A DNA stretch of 64,000 bases from Prochlorococcus sp. AG-402-M18 (GCA_003216595.1 QCIQ01000004.1:28934-92933); one strand, 5' to 3'. Numbered from the stretch's first letter, positions 1-10,097 are shown. A program made the numbers and translations. The notes: generated from the sequence alone by a model not told the origin.

Positions 1-334
1 CTATTCCTGCTGTTTTATTGATGACTATTAAATGATCATCTTCATATAAAACATCTAAATCAATTTCCTCTGGTTTTAAGTAAGGAAGAGGCTCAGGTGG
101 TGGAATCCAAAGTTGAATTTTGTCACCTGGCCTAACGGGTGTTTTTCCTTTTCCAGTTTTACCGTTTACTTTTGCGAATCCCGCTTCAATGAATTTCTGA
201 ATATGAGCTCTACTTTGTTCGGCTCGTTGACTCACCAGCCATCTATCAAGCCTCATAGGCAAAGGTTTCTTATATTCACCCTCAAATAATTCACCTGGGC
301 CCTGCCCAAATTCCTGCTTAATTTCTTTATCCAT
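1..334 (-). CDS. RluA/RluD-family pseudouridine synthase (N-terminal part, runs off the window)
   Basis: This is the 5' part of a minus-strand gene that continues beyond base 1. It starts at ATG 334. About 111 codons are visible: an S4-like RNA-binding segment (MRLDRWLV, then SRAHIQKFI and KVNGK) followed by the start of the catalytic domain (LDVLYEDDHLIVINKTAG). That is the usual order in RluA/RluC/RluD enzymes, which convert uridine to pseudouridine in 23S rRNA. The catalytic Asp motif lies outside the window, so the exact subfamily cannot be set. The ATG shares one base with the ylqF stop (TAATG), so the two are probably translationally coupled and both act in ribosome maturation. Confidence 0.85.
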   Translation of the reverse strand, partial: MDKEIKQEFGQGPGELFEGEYKKPLPMRLDRWLVSQRAEQSRAHIQKFIEAGFAKVNGKTGKGKTPVRPGDKIQLWIPPPEPLPYLKPEEIDLDVLYEDDHLIVINKTAGI

Positions 335-1197
335 TAGGGAAGTTCAAGGGAGATATTGCCTAATAAATTTTTGCGAAAATCATCAAGTAATCTTTGAGAC
401 ATTCTTTGAGTATCTCCAGAAGTGTGACGTTCTGCAGCTGACAGTAGCCATAAAGATTTGTCTTTAATGCTTTCATTGAGAAAGATTCCATATCTATTTT
501 GAAGACACATTGACTTGATTCCCGCTTCTTGTATATTTTCCAATGTCTCAAGAAGTGTCATAAAGTTAATGGCTACCTGTTCAGTATCGTATGCAGCTTG
601 ACCAATATCATCACAAATAGCCAGCTTTAACGCGGCATTTTGATCTTCCAATCTAGGCGGTAAAACTCCAGGAGCGTCCAATAGGTCCAGGTCTTGTCCC
701 AATCTTACCCATCTCAAACTTCTTGTGACCCCAGGTTTTCTTGAGCTAGATACAACCTTCTTTTTAACTAGTCTGTTAATTAGAGCAGACTTACCAACAT
801 TTGGGAAACCAAGAATTAGAACTCTAATTGCACGACTTTTCATCCCGCGGTCAAGACGTCTTTGATTTAACTCTTGCCCAGCACGAATAGCGGCTTGTTT
901 TATTTGGAGAACACCTGTTCCAGCTTTTGCATCACACCACCATGGGACTCTCCCTCCTGACCTTAATTTTTTATCCCAAGCTTGATGAGCATGGATATTG
1001 ATCATGTCTTTTCTATTAATAACTAATATTTGCTTCTTTCCTTTTAACCATTTTTGAAGATATGGATGAGAAGTTGCGAGGGGTATTCTTGCATCTCGTA
1101 CTTCGAAAACTAGATCTACTTTATTTAGGTGCTCTTTTAATTGTTTTTCTGCTTTAGCAATATGACCTGGATACCATTGTATAAGCTGCTTGTTCAC
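334..1197 (-). CDS. ylqF: Ribosome biogenesis GTPase YlqF/RbgA
   Basis: This is a circularly permuted GTPase of 287 residues, a normal family length. The G motifs occur in permuted order: G4 NRKD at 61-64, G1 GFPNVGKS at 130-137, PGVT (G2) at about 155 and DAPG (G3) at 174-177. Known family members act late in assembly of the large ribosomal subunit. The start is GTG at 1197. The stop overlaps the ATG of the downstream pseudouridine synthase by one base, so the pair forms a ribosome-maturation operon. Nothing in the protein looks truncated. Confidence 0.93.
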   Translation of the reverse strand: MNKQLIQWYPGHIAKAEKQLKEHLNKVDLVFEVRDARIPLATSHPYLQKWLKGKKQILVINRKDMINIHAHQAWDKKLRSGGRVPWWCDAKAGTGVLQIKQAAIRAGQELNQRRLDRGMKSRAIRVLILGFPNVGKSALINRLVKKKVVSSSRKPGVTRSLRWVRLGQDLDLLDAPGVLPPRLEDQNAALKLAICDDIGQAAYDTEQVAINFMTLLETLENIQEAGIKSMCLQNRYGIFLNESIKDKSLWLLSAAERHTSGDTQRMSQRLLDDFRKNLLGNISLELP

Positions 1198-1677
1198 TGG
1201 ATTTTAAAAAAGAATTTGGTTGAAATTGATTAATCTAAAAATTGTAGAATTTGATTTTTGATTTATTTTGGGCGAATAGTTCTTAAAATTCTAATTTCAA
1301 CTTATCATCTGAAAAGATTAAATAAATTAATAATAATAATTGAATTATTCTAAATATTCTGATCAGAGTCAAATTTTATTGATCAATTCAGATTAATAGA
1401 ATTACATTATTTAATAAATTGCTAGTGAAAAAAATTTCTCATATTGCATGTTCAAAAATATTTCGATTTCTAGCTTTACATTCCAAGTTTAGTTTTTCAA
1501 GTATCTGCAGGCATTTGAGGGGTAATTGATTATTTTAACTATAGACTGTTAATATTTTAAAAGCCTTTTTTAGTTTCTCAAAGGTTTAGGTAGATTTTTT
1601 CTGTGTCTTAGTAATTACCCAATTGGTGCCTTCCAAGAGCTATGGTCACTCAGTTTCCTTTCTGAATCCGATACATT
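1198..1677. other. 480-bp AT-rich intergenic region between divergent ylqF and pgk
   Basis: I see no open reading frame of convincing composition here. The region separates two divergent genes, so it should hold both promoters. I could not pick out an unambiguous -35/-10 pair. There is no clear Shine-Dalgarno sequence before pgk, which is common in this group. Confidence 0.6.
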
Positions 1678-2883
1678 ATGTCTAAGCGTTCCCTGTCAAG
1701 TCTCGGCGCTGACGACTTATGCGGCAAACGTGTTTTAGTGAGAGTTGATTTTAATGTCCCATTAGGAGATGAGGGGCAGATAACTGATGACACAAGAATT
1801 CGTGCTGCTTTACCAACTATTAGTGACCTTCTTGAGAAGAGTGCAAGAGTTATTCTTTCTGCTCATTTTGGTAGGCCAAAGGGAGCAGTTAATGAAACAA
1901 TGCGTCTGACTGCTGTTGCTCAAAGACTAAGTGAATTACTTGGTAAAACAGTTGTAAAAACTGAAAGTTGCATAGGAGCCGAAGCCAAGTCAAAAGTAGA
2001 TGCGATGTCTAATGGAGATGTTGTCCTTTTAGAAAATGTTCGATTTATTGCTGGTGAAGAAAAAAATGATACAGAATTTGCAAAAGAATTAGCTTCTTTG
2101 GCAGAAGTCTATGTTAATGATGCTTTTGGAGCTGCCCATCGTGCTCATGCCTCAACTGAAGGAGTTACAAAGTTCTTAAGTCCTTGTGTTGCTGGTTATT
2201 TAATGGAAAAAGAACTTAAGTACCTTCAAGGAGCTATAGATCAACCTCAAAGACCATTAGCTGCAATAGTTGGTGGCTCAAAAGTAAGCAGTAAGATTGG
2301 TGTTTTGGAATCTCTGATTGATAAATGCGACAAGATAATTGTTGGTGGAGGGATGATATTTACTTTCTACAAAGCTAGGGGGTTATCTGTTGGTAATAGT
2401 CTAGTAGAGGAAGATAAGCTTGAGTTAGCAAGTGCTTTGGAGAAGAAAGCAAAAGATAAAGGAGTTGAGTTTCTTTTGCCAAGTGATGTCGTTTTAGCTG
2501 ATAATTTTTCTTCTAATGCAAATAGTAAAGTTTCAAAAGTAGATGCTATTAGCGAAGGTTGGATGGGATTGGATATTGGTTCAGAGTCAGTTGCACTTTT
2601 TCAGAATGCGCTGAAAGATTGCAAAACTGTCATTTGGAATGGACCGATGGGGGTCTTTGAATTTGAGAAATTTGCAAATGGAACAAATGCAATAGCAAAT
2701 ACTTTGGCTGAATTAAGTGCTCAAGGCTGTTGCACAATTATTGGAGGTGGAGATTCAGTGGCAGCAGTTGAGAAAGCAGGTTTAGCAAAAAATATGTCTC
2801 ATATTTCGACTGGTGGTGGAGCTAGCCTTGAACTTTTGGAAGGGAAAGTTCTTCCTGGAGTTTCTGCTCTAGATGATGCTTAA
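1678..2883 (+). CDS. pgk: Phosphoglycerate kinase
   Basis: Cytoplasmic enzyme that interconverts 1,3-bisphosphoglycerate and 3-phosphoglycerate. In a cyanobacterium it serves both the Calvin cycle and glycolysis. Its 401 residues match the family. The N-domain substrate motifs RVDFNVP (22-28) and HFGRPKG (63-69) are intact. The C-domain nucleotide site shows WNGPMGVFE and [13 protein letters not shown] near the end. It stands alone on its strand, starts at ATG 1678, and ends just before a hairpin at 2911-2939 that it shares with the convergent gene. Confidence 0.98.
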   Translation: MSKRSLSSLGADDLCGKRVLVRVDFNVPLGDEGQITDDTRIRAALPTISDLLEKSARVILSAHFGRPKGAVNETMRLTAVAQRLSELLGKTVVKTESCIGAEAKSKVDAMSNGDVVLLENVRFIAGEEKNDTEFAKELASLAEVYVNDAFGAAHRAHASTEGVTKFLSPCVAGYLMEKELKYLQGAIDQPQRPLAAIVGGSKVSSKIGVLESLIDKCDKIIVGGGMIFTFYKARGLSVGNSLVEEDKLELASALEKKAKDKGVEFLLPSDVVLADNFSSNANSKVSKVDAISEGWMGLDIGSESVALFQNALKDCKTVIWNGPMGVFEFEKFANGTNAIANTLAELSAQGCCTIIGGGDSVAAVEKAGLAKNMSHISTGGGASLELLEGKVLPGVSALDDA

Positions 2884-2910
2884 TAATTTAAATCTATTTT
2901 GTATTATTCT

Positions 2911-2939
2911 TAAAAGTAGGTTTTATAAACCTACTTTTA
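2911..2939. terminator. Bidirectional terminator between pgk and a convergent gene
   Basis: A 13-bp perfect inverted repeat (TAAAAGTAGGTTT and its complement) with a 3-base loop, followed by a T-rich run on the plus strand. It lies 27 bases after the pgk stop. The stop codon of the opposing gene (2923-2925) falls inside the hairpin, so one structure can end both transcripts. Confidence 0.8.
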
Positions 2940-3642
2940 TTTTTTTTGTAATCAAATAAATCCCTTCAGGATGAGTAATGATTGCTGAAATAGTTTGAGA
3001 TCCAGCTTTCATTGGTGCTTGAATATATTTAAATAAACCACCTGATTGGTTCGGCTTGATACCAAAGATGTCATTGGATAAATTCACATTATTTTCATTT
3101 TTAAGTATGATCATCCCACTGGCAGTTAATGATTTGTCTAATGGTTTTTCAATGATTATATTCACTTCATATTTTTCACCAGTAAGAACTTTTTCTGGAG
3201 AAATAATTTTTATTATTAGAGGTGAATTTTGACTATTAAGAATTGATTCTTCATTAATAACTTTATATTCTTTGATTTTCTTTTTATAAGTCTCTAACTT
3301 AATAGTCTGCTTGGTATTTAGATTATAAATTTGATCATTAATTTCTCGTGTAGATCTGATTTTTATATCTAGTAAAAATTTATTTTGATCATTTTTGATT
3401 GGTTTTATTGACCATTTTGCGTCTTTATATTTTTCCCTAAAAGCTTTATAGCGTTTATTAAATTCGTTGAATGACTTTTTTAGAAATATATCTTTCAGTA
3501 AATCATCCTGCCTAAGGTTGAGAATCTCTTCTAATTTATTACTTAGCAACTGTTCATCTATATTTTTACTTAAAGCAGAATTAATCATCAGGGGATATAG
3601 TAATAAAAAAATTATTGATTTCGTTATCAGTGAATGTCGCAC
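2923..3642 (-). CDS. Secreted protein of unknown function
   Basis: I do not recognise this 239-residue protein. It starts at GTG 3642. Residues 1-25 form a typical export signal: basic start, a hydrophobic stretch (SIIFLLLYPLMI), then a small-residue site near ALS. A helical, charged segment follows (about 30-75), and the C-terminal part is rich in beta-type sequence with ISPEKVLTGEKYEVNI and an ASGMIILKN stretch, reminiscent of small extracytoplasmic beta domains. Export to the periplasm or a membrane surface is an inference from the signal. It is divergent from murG (55 bp apart) and convergent with pgk. Confidence 0.8.
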   Translation of the reverse strand: MRHSLITKSIIFLLLYPLMINSALSKNIDEQLLSNKLEEILNLRQDDLLKDIFLKKSFNEFNKRYKAFREKYKDAKWSIKPIKNDQNKFLLDIKIRSTREINDQIYNLNTKQTIKLETYKKKIKEYKVINEESILNSQNSPLIIKIISPEKVLTGEKYEVNIIIEKPLDKSLTASGMIILKNENNVNLSNDIFGIKPNQSGGLFKYIQAPMKAGSQTISAIITHPEGIYLITKKIKVGL

Positions 3643-3697
3643 GCCTACCTTTTTTACTCAATATAACTTAGCCTCCAAGGATAAGGTTATTTAATTT

Positions 3698-4756
3698 ATG
3701 CCTCGCCTTTTAATTGCTGCAAGCGGAACGGGTGGGCATATTTATCCTGCATTGTCTTTCGCTGATTCACTTTCAAATTCTTGGGAAATTGAGTGGTTAG
3801 GTGTGCCAAATAGGCTAGAAATTGAACTGGTTCCCAAAAAATACAATTTAATCAAGCTAAAAGTCGGAGGATTACAAGGAAATCTTGTTAGAAAAATCTT
3901 TGATTTATGTAAATTACTTTTTGCTTCTATTCAGGTCTCGTTTCTCTTACGTCAAAAAAAAATTAATGTTGTTTTTACTACTGGCGGTTATATATCTGCT
4001 CCTAGTATTCTCGGCGCAAAACTAACTGGCATTCCTATTTTGTTGCATGAATCGAATGCTATTCCTGGAAAAGTAACTAGGTTATTGGGTAAATTTTGTG
4101 ACCATGTTGCTTTAGGAATCCCATCAGCATCGGAGTATTTGCAAGGGTGTAGAACAAGTTTTACTGGCACACCTGTAAGACCAGAATTTTTTGTAGATCA
4201 GCCTCTACCTCCTTGGGTGCCGCTTGGAGAGGGGGTGTTGATTGTTGTTATGGGAGGTAGTCAAGGAGCAATAAAAATGAATGAGATGGTGAGGAGTATC
4301 TTGCCTTGGTTGCTTAATAAGGGTTGTAGAGTTATTCATCTGACAGGTGATAACGATAGTTTCTATAAAAAATTAGATAAAATTGATACTCACGCTAATT
4401 TGGTTGTAAGAAAATACAGTAATGAAATATCGGCCTTGCTGCGAAATGCTGATTTGGCAATAAGTAGAGCAGGATCTGGCGCAATTTGTGAATTAATGGT
4501 AACAAAGACCCCTTCAATTTTAATACCTTTTCCAGCTTCTGCCGATCAACATCAAGAACTAAATGCTTCTTATATGGCTAGATATGGAGGGGCTGTAATA
4601 GTTAATCAACATGATCCAGAAAATGATATTTTGAAAAATACCATATCTAATTTGATAGATTCTAATTCTCTCGGTGAAATGAGATCAAATATGAATAATT
4701 ACGATTGCCAAAATCCTGAAAATAAGATATTTGAGATTGTAAATTCGATTAGTTAA
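3698..4756 (+). CDS. murG: UDP-N-acetylglucosamine transferase MurG
   Basis: Transfers GlcNAc to lipid I to make lipid II at the inner face of the plasma membrane. The 352-residue length is typical. The N-terminal glycine loop GTGGHIYPA (10-18), HESNAIPGK, GGSQGA and the C-terminal nucleotide-sugar region SRAGSGAICELM with PFPASADQHQ are all present. The last 8 bases overlap tail-to-tail with the stop region of the minus-strand PLP enzyme. Confidence 0.97.
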   Translation: MPRLLIAASGTGGHIYPALSFADSLSNSWEIEWLGVPNRLEIELVPKKYNLIKLKVGGLQGNLVRKIFDLCKLLFASIQVSFLLRQKKINVVFTTGGYISAPSILGAKLTGIPILLHESNAIPGKVTRLLGKFCDHVALGIPSASEYLQGCRTSFTGTPVRPEFFVDQPLPPWVPLGEGVLIVVMGGSQGAIKMNEMVRSILPWLLNKGCRVIHLTGDNDSFYKKLDKIDTHANLVVRKYSNEISALLRNADLAISRAGSGAICELMVTKTPSILIPFPASADQHQELNASYMARYGGAVIVNQHDPENDILKNTISNLIDSNSLGEMRSNMNNYDCQNPENKIFEIVNSIS

Positions 4757-5831
4757 TGTAATCTTTTAATGTATTAATAATTTGAATATTTTGTTTGCGT
4801 TTTTGTAGACTAATTCTGATCCAATTTTCATCTAGATTTATAAAAGATCTACAGTCTCTTAATAAAATTCCTCTTTTTTTTAAATTCTCAATAAGATTTA
4901 ATAGAGAATTATTACTTTGAATTAATTGAAAATTTGTAGTAGTAGGTAGAGGCTTAATAGTAGAAAATTCTGACAAACTTTTATGTAACCAGTTCCCTTC
5001 TTCTTCTACCCATCTATGGATCTTATTTAATCTTTTTTCATGCATTTTTGAATCTTTCATAATCAAATTAGTTGCATTTAATGCTAGTGTATTTACTGGC
5101 CATGGATCTCTTATCTTCTTCCATTTTAATAATCTATCTGAGTTCGTTACTGAATATCCAATCCTTAATCCAGCAATACCTAGAAACTTAGTTAAACTCC
5201 TTATTACTATAAGGTTTTTATAATTTTTAGTTAAATCAATGATTGATTCATTTTCACCTCCGGGTGTAAGAGAAATAAATGCTTCATCGCAAATTACGAG
5301 TTTATAATTAGTTAATAATTTTTCTATTGACGAGCGACTCCATAATTGCCCAGTTGGATTATGTGGGTTTGTAATCCATAAGACATGGGTTTTTGGTTTA
5401 ATTGGAAATGACTGAGGATTGCTATTAGTCCAAGATAAAGGAATTGGATTATGTGTATAGGAAGCATTCCAACACTTTAAAGCTCTTTGATAGTCTCCAA
5501 AGCCAGGAGAGGGAAGAGAACTTGTGCCATTTAAACTTGCATCTCTTGCTGCCCAAGTAAATAATTCTGAAGCTCCATTACCAGGTAAAATCATTGAAGG
5601 ATCAATATTATGCCATTTCGCAATAGAACTTGTTACTTCAAAAAAGCTTCTATCAGGATAAGATTTAATAGATCCATTTTTTATACAATTAATAAGATAA
5701 TTATTAAACTTTTTAGGTAATTTAAAAGGGACTAGTGATGCGCTTGCATCGATTATTTTATCTGTAGATAGGCCTAACTCTCTTGCTTCTTTTTCAATAT
5801 TACCTCCATGACTATCAATGTCTATTTTCAT
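4749..5831 (-). CDS. PLP-dependent aminotransferase-fold enzyme, threonine-phosphate decarboxylase (CobD/CobC) type
   Basis: This is a 360-residue fold-type I PLP enzyme. It opens with HGGN and a DASASLVPF segment, the pattern seen in L-threonine-O-3-phosphate decarboxylases of cobalamin synthesis rather than in HisC. NPHNPTG is at 155-161, CDEAF (Asp182) follows, the Schiff-base lysine is Lys215 in SLTKF, and the phosphate-binding Arg lies in GLRIGY. Known family members make aminopropanol phosphate for the corrinoid tail. Marine cyanobacteria make pseudocobalamin-type corrinoids, so a role in corrinoid synthesis is likely. A histidinol-phosphate aminotransferase-like activity cannot be excluded. 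Confidence 0.8.
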   Translation of the reverse strand: MKIDIDSHGGNIEKEARELGLSTDKIIDASASLVPFKLPKKFNNYLINCIKNGSIKSYPDRSFFEVTSSIAKWHNIDPSMILPGNGASELFTWAARDASLNGTSSLPSPGFGDYQRALKCWNASYTHNPIPLSWTNSNPQSFPIKPKTHVLWITNPHNPTGQLWSRSSIEKLLTNYKLVICDEAFISLTPGGENESIIDLTKNYKNLIVIRSLTKFLGIAGLRIGYSVTNSDRLLKWKKIRDPWPVNTLALNATNLIMKDSKMHEKRLNKIHRWVEEEGNWLHKSLSEFSTIKPLPTTTNFQLIQSNNSLLNLIENLKKRGILLRDCRSFINLDENWIRISLQKRKQNIQIINTLKDYIN

Positions 5832-5899
5832 TATATTTGAGATAATATTGTGATTAGTTTAAACACAATCATAATTATTGATATAAATCATTTGTGGTT

Positions 5900-7057
5900 T
5901 TATTTCCATGGCTCTTCGGAGCCGATTACTTCTTTAATATTTCGGAATCCGTGTTTTTCCATTTGCAGGGTTAATCCATCTAAAATTTCTGGAACTAAAT
6001 TTGGTCCCTCAAATATCCAACCTGTATACACCTGAACCAGTGAAGCCCCAGCTGCAATTCTTTCCCACGCTGTTTGTGCTGAACTGATTCCACCTACACC
6101 AATAAGCGGTAAAGCATTATTAGTACTATTTCTAAGCCTTCTAATAACTTCCATTCCTCTTTTTTCTAAAGGGAGTCCGCTTAATCCTCCATTTTCTTGC
6201 TCCAGAGTATTTCCAGTTTTGATTCTTAGGTTTTTAAGGTTAAATCTATTTAAGCTTGTATTGATTGCGATTATTCCATCAATACCATTCTCAATTGCAA
6301 CTCTCGCAATTTCATCAATTTTTTCATTTGACAGATCTGGAGCAATTTTTACAAGCAGAGGAGGACAATTGGATAAATCTTTTAGAGTATGTATTAACTT
6401 TTTTATTTGTTTTGTTTCTTGTAATGAGCGAAGGCCTGGGGTATTCGGCGAACTAACATTGATGACGGCATAGTCAGATAAAGGAGCCAGGAGTTTTAAA
6501 GATAAAAAATAGTCTTTATCAGCTTCATCGAGAGGTGTGATTTTTGACTTTCCTAGATTTACTCCCAGGACACATGGTCTATTTCCTGGCGCAGAAATTT
6601 TTTGTTTTTCTATAGTGCTTAAGAATTTTTCTGCACCTTCATTATTGAATCCCATTCTATTCAGTGCAGCTTTTTCTTTTGCAATTCTGAAAAGTCTTGG
6701 TTTTGGATTACCTTTTTGGGCATGCCAAGTAATAGTTCCTAATTCAGCGAAACCAAATCCAAAATAATTCCAAAGACCAGCTCCTACTCCATTTTTATCA
6801 AATCCAGCAGCAAGTCCTACAGGGTTTTTAAAGTGCAAGCCAAAGATAATTTGATTTAAGCTTGAATTGCTTCTTTGAAAATCACTTGACGCTTTTAAAA
6901 GGAGATTAGAAATTATTGGAACATTTCTATTTAATGATGCAACTTTAATGGCATTAAGAGCTGAATTAGTAAGTATTTCTGCATCAATACCCTCGTCTTG
7001 TGATAGAAGCTGTCCAAGCAGAATATTGTAGAAGTCGTTTTTTTTATTCTTTGACAA
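5900..7057 (-). CDS. pyrD: Dihydroorotate dehydrogenase (quinone), class 2
   Basis: Membrane-associated flavoprotein that oxidises dihydroorotate to orotate in pyrimidine synthesis and passes electrons to quinone. Its 385 residues include the N-terminal extension typical of class 2. Motifs: [43 protein letters not shown] with the class 2 catalytic Ser, INTSLNR and the C-terminal FMN phosphate site [10 protein letters not shown]. It overlaps the rnhA stop by 14 bases and therefore shares its transcript. Confidence 0.96.
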   Translation of the reverse strand: MSKNKKNDFYNILLGQLLSQDEGIDAEILTNSALNAIKVASLNRNVPIISNLLLKASSDFQRSNSSLNQIIFGLHFKNPVGLAAGFDKNGVGAGLWNYFGFGFAELGTITWHAQKGNPKPRLFRIAKEKAALNRMGFNNEGAEKFLSTIEKQKISAPGNRPCVLGVNLGKSKITPLDEADKDYFLSLKLLAPLSDYAVINVSSPNTPGLRSLQETKQIKKLIHTLKDLSNCPPLLVKIAPDLSNEKIDEIARVAIENGIDGIIAINTSLNRFNLKNLRIKTGNTLEQENGGLSGLPLEKRGMEVIRRLRNSTNNALPLIGVGGISSAQTAWERIAAGASLVQVYTGWIFEGPNLVPEILDGLTLQMEKHGFRNIKEVIGSEEPWK

Positions 7058-7529
7058 AATCTTTTAGTTGTATTGTTCGACCTTTAGAAAAAGCTACAGC
7101 AATTGCATCAACTCTATCATTATCCTTTTCTCCGCTATGTCCCTTGACATATTGAAGTTTGACTTTTGGAAGTTCAGGGTGATCAAGAGCTTTCCATAAA
7201 TCTTGATTGAGAACTTCTTTACCAGATGCTGTTTTCCATCCTTTCTTTTTCCAATTTGACATCCATTTTTCCATTCCATCAATTAAATATTTGCTATCTG
7301 TTTTTATGGTTAATGAAGGATGAAATTTTATTTTTTTTAATTTTTCTAGAACAAATAATGCAGCCTGTAATTCCATGCGATTATTTGTTGTCTGAGGGCT
7401 GAAACCACCAAATTCAATTTCGCTTCCATCTTGGAACCTAATTAATGCTCCCCATCCACCTGGACCAGGATTACCGCTACATGCACCATCAGTTGCTGCA
7501 GTAATAGCCAATTTTTCTTCTTTAGACAT
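7044..7529 (-). CDS. rnhA: Ribonuclease HI
   Basis: Cleaves the RNA strand of RNA-DNA hybrids. I chose ATG 7529 (161 residues). A longer in-frame start at 7595 would run through the rplL terminator, and the family begins near this ATG. The active-site acids are present in [13 protein letters not shown] (Asp), NNRMELQAA (Glu), TDSKYLIDG (Asp) and RVDAIA (Asp). The start codon lies one base after the T-tract of the rplL terminator, so expression from the ribosomal operon would need read-through or a promoter inside rplL. Its end overlaps pyrD by 14 bases. Confidence 0.95.
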   Translation of the reverse strand: MSKEEKLAITAATDGACSGNPGPGGWGALIRFQDGSEIEFGGFSPQTTNNRMELQAALFVLEKLKKIKFHPSLTIKTDSKYLIDGMEKWMSNWKKKGWKTASGKEVLNQDLWKALDHPELPKVKLQYVKGHSGEKDNDRVDAIAVAFSKGRTIQLKDFVKE

Positions 7530-7530
7530 A

Positions 7531-7560
7531 AAAAAAAACCGGTCTGAATAGACCGGTTTT
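7531..7560 (-). terminator. Intrinsic terminator after rplL
   Basis: In minus-strand sense an 11-bp stem (AAAACCGGTCT / AGACCGGTTTT) with a 4-base loop is followed by a run of eight to nine T. It is a textbook rho-independent terminator 38 bases after the rplL stop, and it abuts the rnhA start codon. Confidence 0.9.
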
Positions 7561-7597
7561 ATATAAGCAGAAAACAGGTGTTTTTCCAGTAACAATT

Positions 7598-7993
7598 TTA
7601 TTTTAAAGTTACTTTTCCACCAACAGCTTCAATTGCTTTCTTTAAAGCTTCAGCATCTTCTTTGGTAGCTCCTTCTTTGATTGTTTTTGGAGCAGCTTCT
7701 ACTAGCGCTTTAGCTTCGCCAAGGCCCAAGCCTGTGGCATTTCGAACTTCTTTAAGGACTTTGATTTTAGAAGAAGCGTCAAAGCTTTCTAAAACAACCT
7801 CAAATTCAGTTTTTTCTTCGGCAGCATCAGCTCCATCGCCAGCAGCAGCAGCTCCGGGAGCTGCCATGACAACGCCAGCAGATGCGGCAGCAGATACACC
7901 AAAAGCTTCTTCTATTTGCTTGACAAGCTCTGAAGCTTCAAGCAAAGAGAGGCTTTTTAATGAATCTAAGATTTCATCGGTTTTTGCAGACAT
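7598..7993 (-). CDS. rplL: 50S ribosomal protein L7/L12
   Basis: Stalk protein that recruits translation GTPases to the large subunit. Its 131 residues show the N-terminal dimerisation domain ([21 protein letters not shown]), an Ala/Gly/Glu-rich hinge (about 40-60) and the compact C-terminal domain with [21 protein letters not shown]. It follows rplJ by 52 bp and ends before a strong terminator, so it closes the classical ribosomal operon here. Confidence 0.98.
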   Translation of the reverse strand: MSAKTDEILDSLKSLSLLEASELVKQIEEAFGVSAAASAGVVMAAPGAAAAGDGADAAEEKTEFEVVLESFDASSKIKVLKEVRNATGLGLGEAKALVEAAPKTIKEGATKEDAEALKKAIEAVGGKVTLK

Positions 7994-8045
7994 GGTTTAA
8001 ATCAGCAACTAAGTAAGTAGAAAACAAATTGTTAAACAAGGAGTA

Positions 8046-8573
8046 TCAGCTCTCGCCGCTCTCGGAATGTTGTTTAAGAGATCTTGCAAGTCCAGATGGG
8101 ACCTCATTTATACCAATAGCGATTTTGCTTGTTATGGAATTCATTGCACCAGCAATTTGTGCCATAAGTGCTTCCTTGCTAGGAAGTTTTGCAATCGCTT
8201 TGATCTCATCTTGAGATAAAAGTTTGCCTTCGAAAAGACCTCCTTTAGTCTCAGACTTTTGAGTTTCCTTTTGAAATGCTTGTACAGCTTTAACAGCACT
8301 CCCAACATCTCCTTTGATTAAAACAAAGGCGTTAGTGCCAGTAAGCAATGACTCCAAACCAGTCCAGGAATCTTTTCCTTTTATGGCTTGACGCATCAAG
8401 GTGTTTTTAGTGACCTTGCAGATGCCATCGCTTTTTTGCAATCTTGAGCGCAAGTCAGACATCTCTTTTGTGGATAAGCCCTTGTAATCAAGAACTAAAG
8501 CCATTTCAGAGTTATCTAATAGACCCTCTATCGTTTCGACGATCTGTTTTTTGCTTTCCAGCGTGCGGCCCAT
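8046..8573 (-). CDS. rplJ: 50S ribosomal protein L10
   Basis: Anchors the L7/L12 dimers to 23S rRNA. Its 175 residues start MGRTLESK. The rRNA-binding N-domain ([29 protein letters not shown]) and the C-terminal helix that carries L12 dimers are both present. It sits directly behind a structured leader with L10-binding sequence, so it is expected to repress its own synthesis and that of L7/L12. Confidence 0.98.
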   Translation of the reverse strand: MGRTLESKKQIVETIEGLLDNSEMALVLDYKGLSTKEMSDLRSRLQKSDGICKVTKNTLMRQAIKGKDSWTGLESLLTGTNAFVLIKGDVGSAVKAVQAFQKETQKSETKGGLFEGKLLSQDEIKAIAKLPSKEALMAQIAGAMNSITSKIAIGINEVPSGLARSLKQHSESGES

Positions 8574-8654
8574 AATAATTGGATCGAATCGGGGGAAGAA
8601 CTGGACATACGGCCATATTCCCCTTGGGGAATCGAGGCCGCTAACGATTCAATC

Positions 8655-8760
8655 CAAAAAGATAAAACCTGCGTATGCCTCGGCGGGGTTTATAAATTCT
8701 ATTAAACGAAAGGTTTAATAGAATCAGACCTGCTGTCTTTGGCTGGGCGCATGCCCTTGT
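8655..8760 (-). ncRNA. L10 leader (ribosomal protein L10 autoregulatory RNA) in the rplA-rplJ gap
   Basis: In the minus-strand transcript the segment reads CCAAAGACAGCAGG, then a 12-bp hairpin (8696-8724), then CCCCGCCGAGGC. This pair of conserved strands flanking a hairpin is the signature of the bacterial L10 leader, which binds the L10-L12 complex and controls rplJ-rplL. The outer limits are approximate. The whole 222-bp gap (8574-8795) is far less AT-rich than neighbouring gaps, as expected for a folded RNA. Confidence 0.8.
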
Positions 8761-8795
8761 GGTTATACCACTTAACTAATTTACATCAATAAGGG

Positions 8796-9503
8796 TCACT
8801 TTTCTTTCTGCAAGTCTTGTAATTCGTTGATATCTACTTCTACGGATGGTCCCATTGTGGAGGTAATAAAAAAGCTTTTCCAGAATTTTCCTTTCGCTCC
8901 GCTTGGTTTATTTTTTTCTATTGTTAATTGTAATGTCTTCAAATTTTCAAGGAGAGCCTCTTCCGAAAAACTTGCTTTACCAAATCGGACATGCACAATT
9001 CCTGCTTTGTCTGCTCTAAATTCAAGTTTTCCTGCTTTAAATTCTTTAATAGCTCCTGTTAAATCGGTGGTAACTGTTCCTGCTTTTGGATTAGGCATAA
9101 GTCCTCTAGGTCCAAGCACTCTTCCAAGTTTTGCAACCTTGGGCATCATATCCGGAGTTGAAATTAGCAGGTCGAAGTTCATTTCTCCTTTGTTGATTGA
9201 ATCAACTAAATCTTCCTCTCCAGCAAGATCAGCACCTGCTTTAGTCGCCTCAGAAACTTTTTCTCCGCGTGTAATGACTGCTATTCGTATTTTTTGACCA
9301 GTACCACTTGGTAAGGCAACTGTCGTTCTTAGTTGCTGATCAGTATATTTTGGATCAATGCCAAGTCTTATGTGAGCTTCAATAGTCTCATCAAATTTTG
9401 CATTTGCATTCTCCTTAACTAGCTTTATTGCTTCAATGGGAGAATATGTACGCTCTTCCACTTTGGAAAGTAACGTTGTCATTCTTTTAGAAAAATTTTT
9501 CAT
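8796..9503 (-). CDS. rplA: 50S ribosomal protein L1
   Basis: Forms the L1 stalk near the ribosomal E site. The 235-residue length is typical. The signature [19 protein letters not shown] is complete and the C-terminal domain ends in [12 protein letters not shown]. It lies between rplK (66 bp upstream) and the L10 leader, in conserved order. It may also repress rplK-rplA by binding mRNA, as known in other bacteria. Confidence 0.98.
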   Translation of the reverse strand: MKNFSKRMTTLLSKVEERTYSPIEAIKLVKENANAKFDETIEAHIRLGIDPKYTDQQLRTTVALPSGTGQKIRIAVITRGEKVSEATKAGADLAGEEDLVDSINKGEMNFDLLISTPDMMPKVAKLGRVLGPRGLMPNPKAGTVTTDLTGAIKEFKAGKLEFRADKAGIVHVRFGKASFSEEALLENLKTLQLTIEKNKPSGAKGKFWKSFFITSTMGPSVEVDINELQDLQKEK

Positions 9504-9569
9504 AATAAATTGGGGTTCATTCGACTATTAATCTCCCCCCTTTAAAAGTTTGATGATTTTACGATTTAA

Positions 9570-9995
9570 TTAGTCCTTTATGGAAACCCCCATATTTTTG
9601 GCGGTACCCTCAATAACTTTCATCGCTGATTCGATGCTGCTGCAATTGAGATCAGGAAGCTTTGTTTTAGCAATTTCTTCAAGTTGAGTTTTACTAATCG
9701 AGCCAGCAGTCCCTTTGGCTGACTCGCCTGACCCTTTCGCAATGCCTGCAGCTTTAGTTATTAAAACAGAAGCAGGAGGAGTTTTTGTTATGAAAGTAAA
9801 ACTTCTATCTTCGAAAACAGATATTTCTACAGGTATAACAAAGCCAGCTTTGTCTTGGGTGCGCGAATTGTATTCCTTACAAAACGCCATTATGTTTACC
9901 CCATGTTGACCTAGCGCAGGGCCAACAGGAGGCGCGGGGTTGGCTTTGCCAGCCTGTAAGGCCAACTTGATCAGGGCTACTACTTTCTTTGCCAT
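9570..9995 (-). CDS. rplK: 50S ribosomal protein L11
   Basis: Part of the GTPase-associated centre of the large subunit. It has 141 residues. The N-terminal Pro-rich loop [17 protein letters not shown] and the C-terminal rRNA-binding domain ([21 protein letters not shown]) are complete. It follows nusG by about 100 bp in the usual secE-nusG-rplK-rplA order. Confidence 0.98.
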   Translation of the reverse strand: MAKKVVALIKLALQAGKANPAPPVGPALGQHGVNIMAFCKEYNSRTQDKAGFVIPVEISVFEDRSFTFITKTPPASVLITKAAGIAKGSGESAKGTAGSISKTQLEEIAKTKLPDLNCSSIESAMKVIEGTAKNMGVSIKD

Positions 9996-10097
9996 CGGCT
10001 GAAAATTGAACTAATGCGGAAAATCTGAAACTAATCAGACAAATTATCTAATAAACTTAACTCCTAGACTGACCAGACAGCAAAAGGAAATTAAAAA

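Noticed and set aside
7530..7595. 22-residue N-terminal extension of rnhA
   Set aside because: It would be translated from the rplL terminator hairpin and has no family similarity; ATG 7529 gives the normal protein.
7662..8000. 112-codon plus-strand frame across rplL
   Set aside because: It is the antisense shadow of the Ala/Glu-rich rplL coding sequence with no start context.
8696..8724. 12-bp hairpin after rplA read as a terminator
   Set aside because: It is flanked by the two conserved strands of the L10 leader and lacks a T-run, so it is better explained as an internal stem of that RNA.
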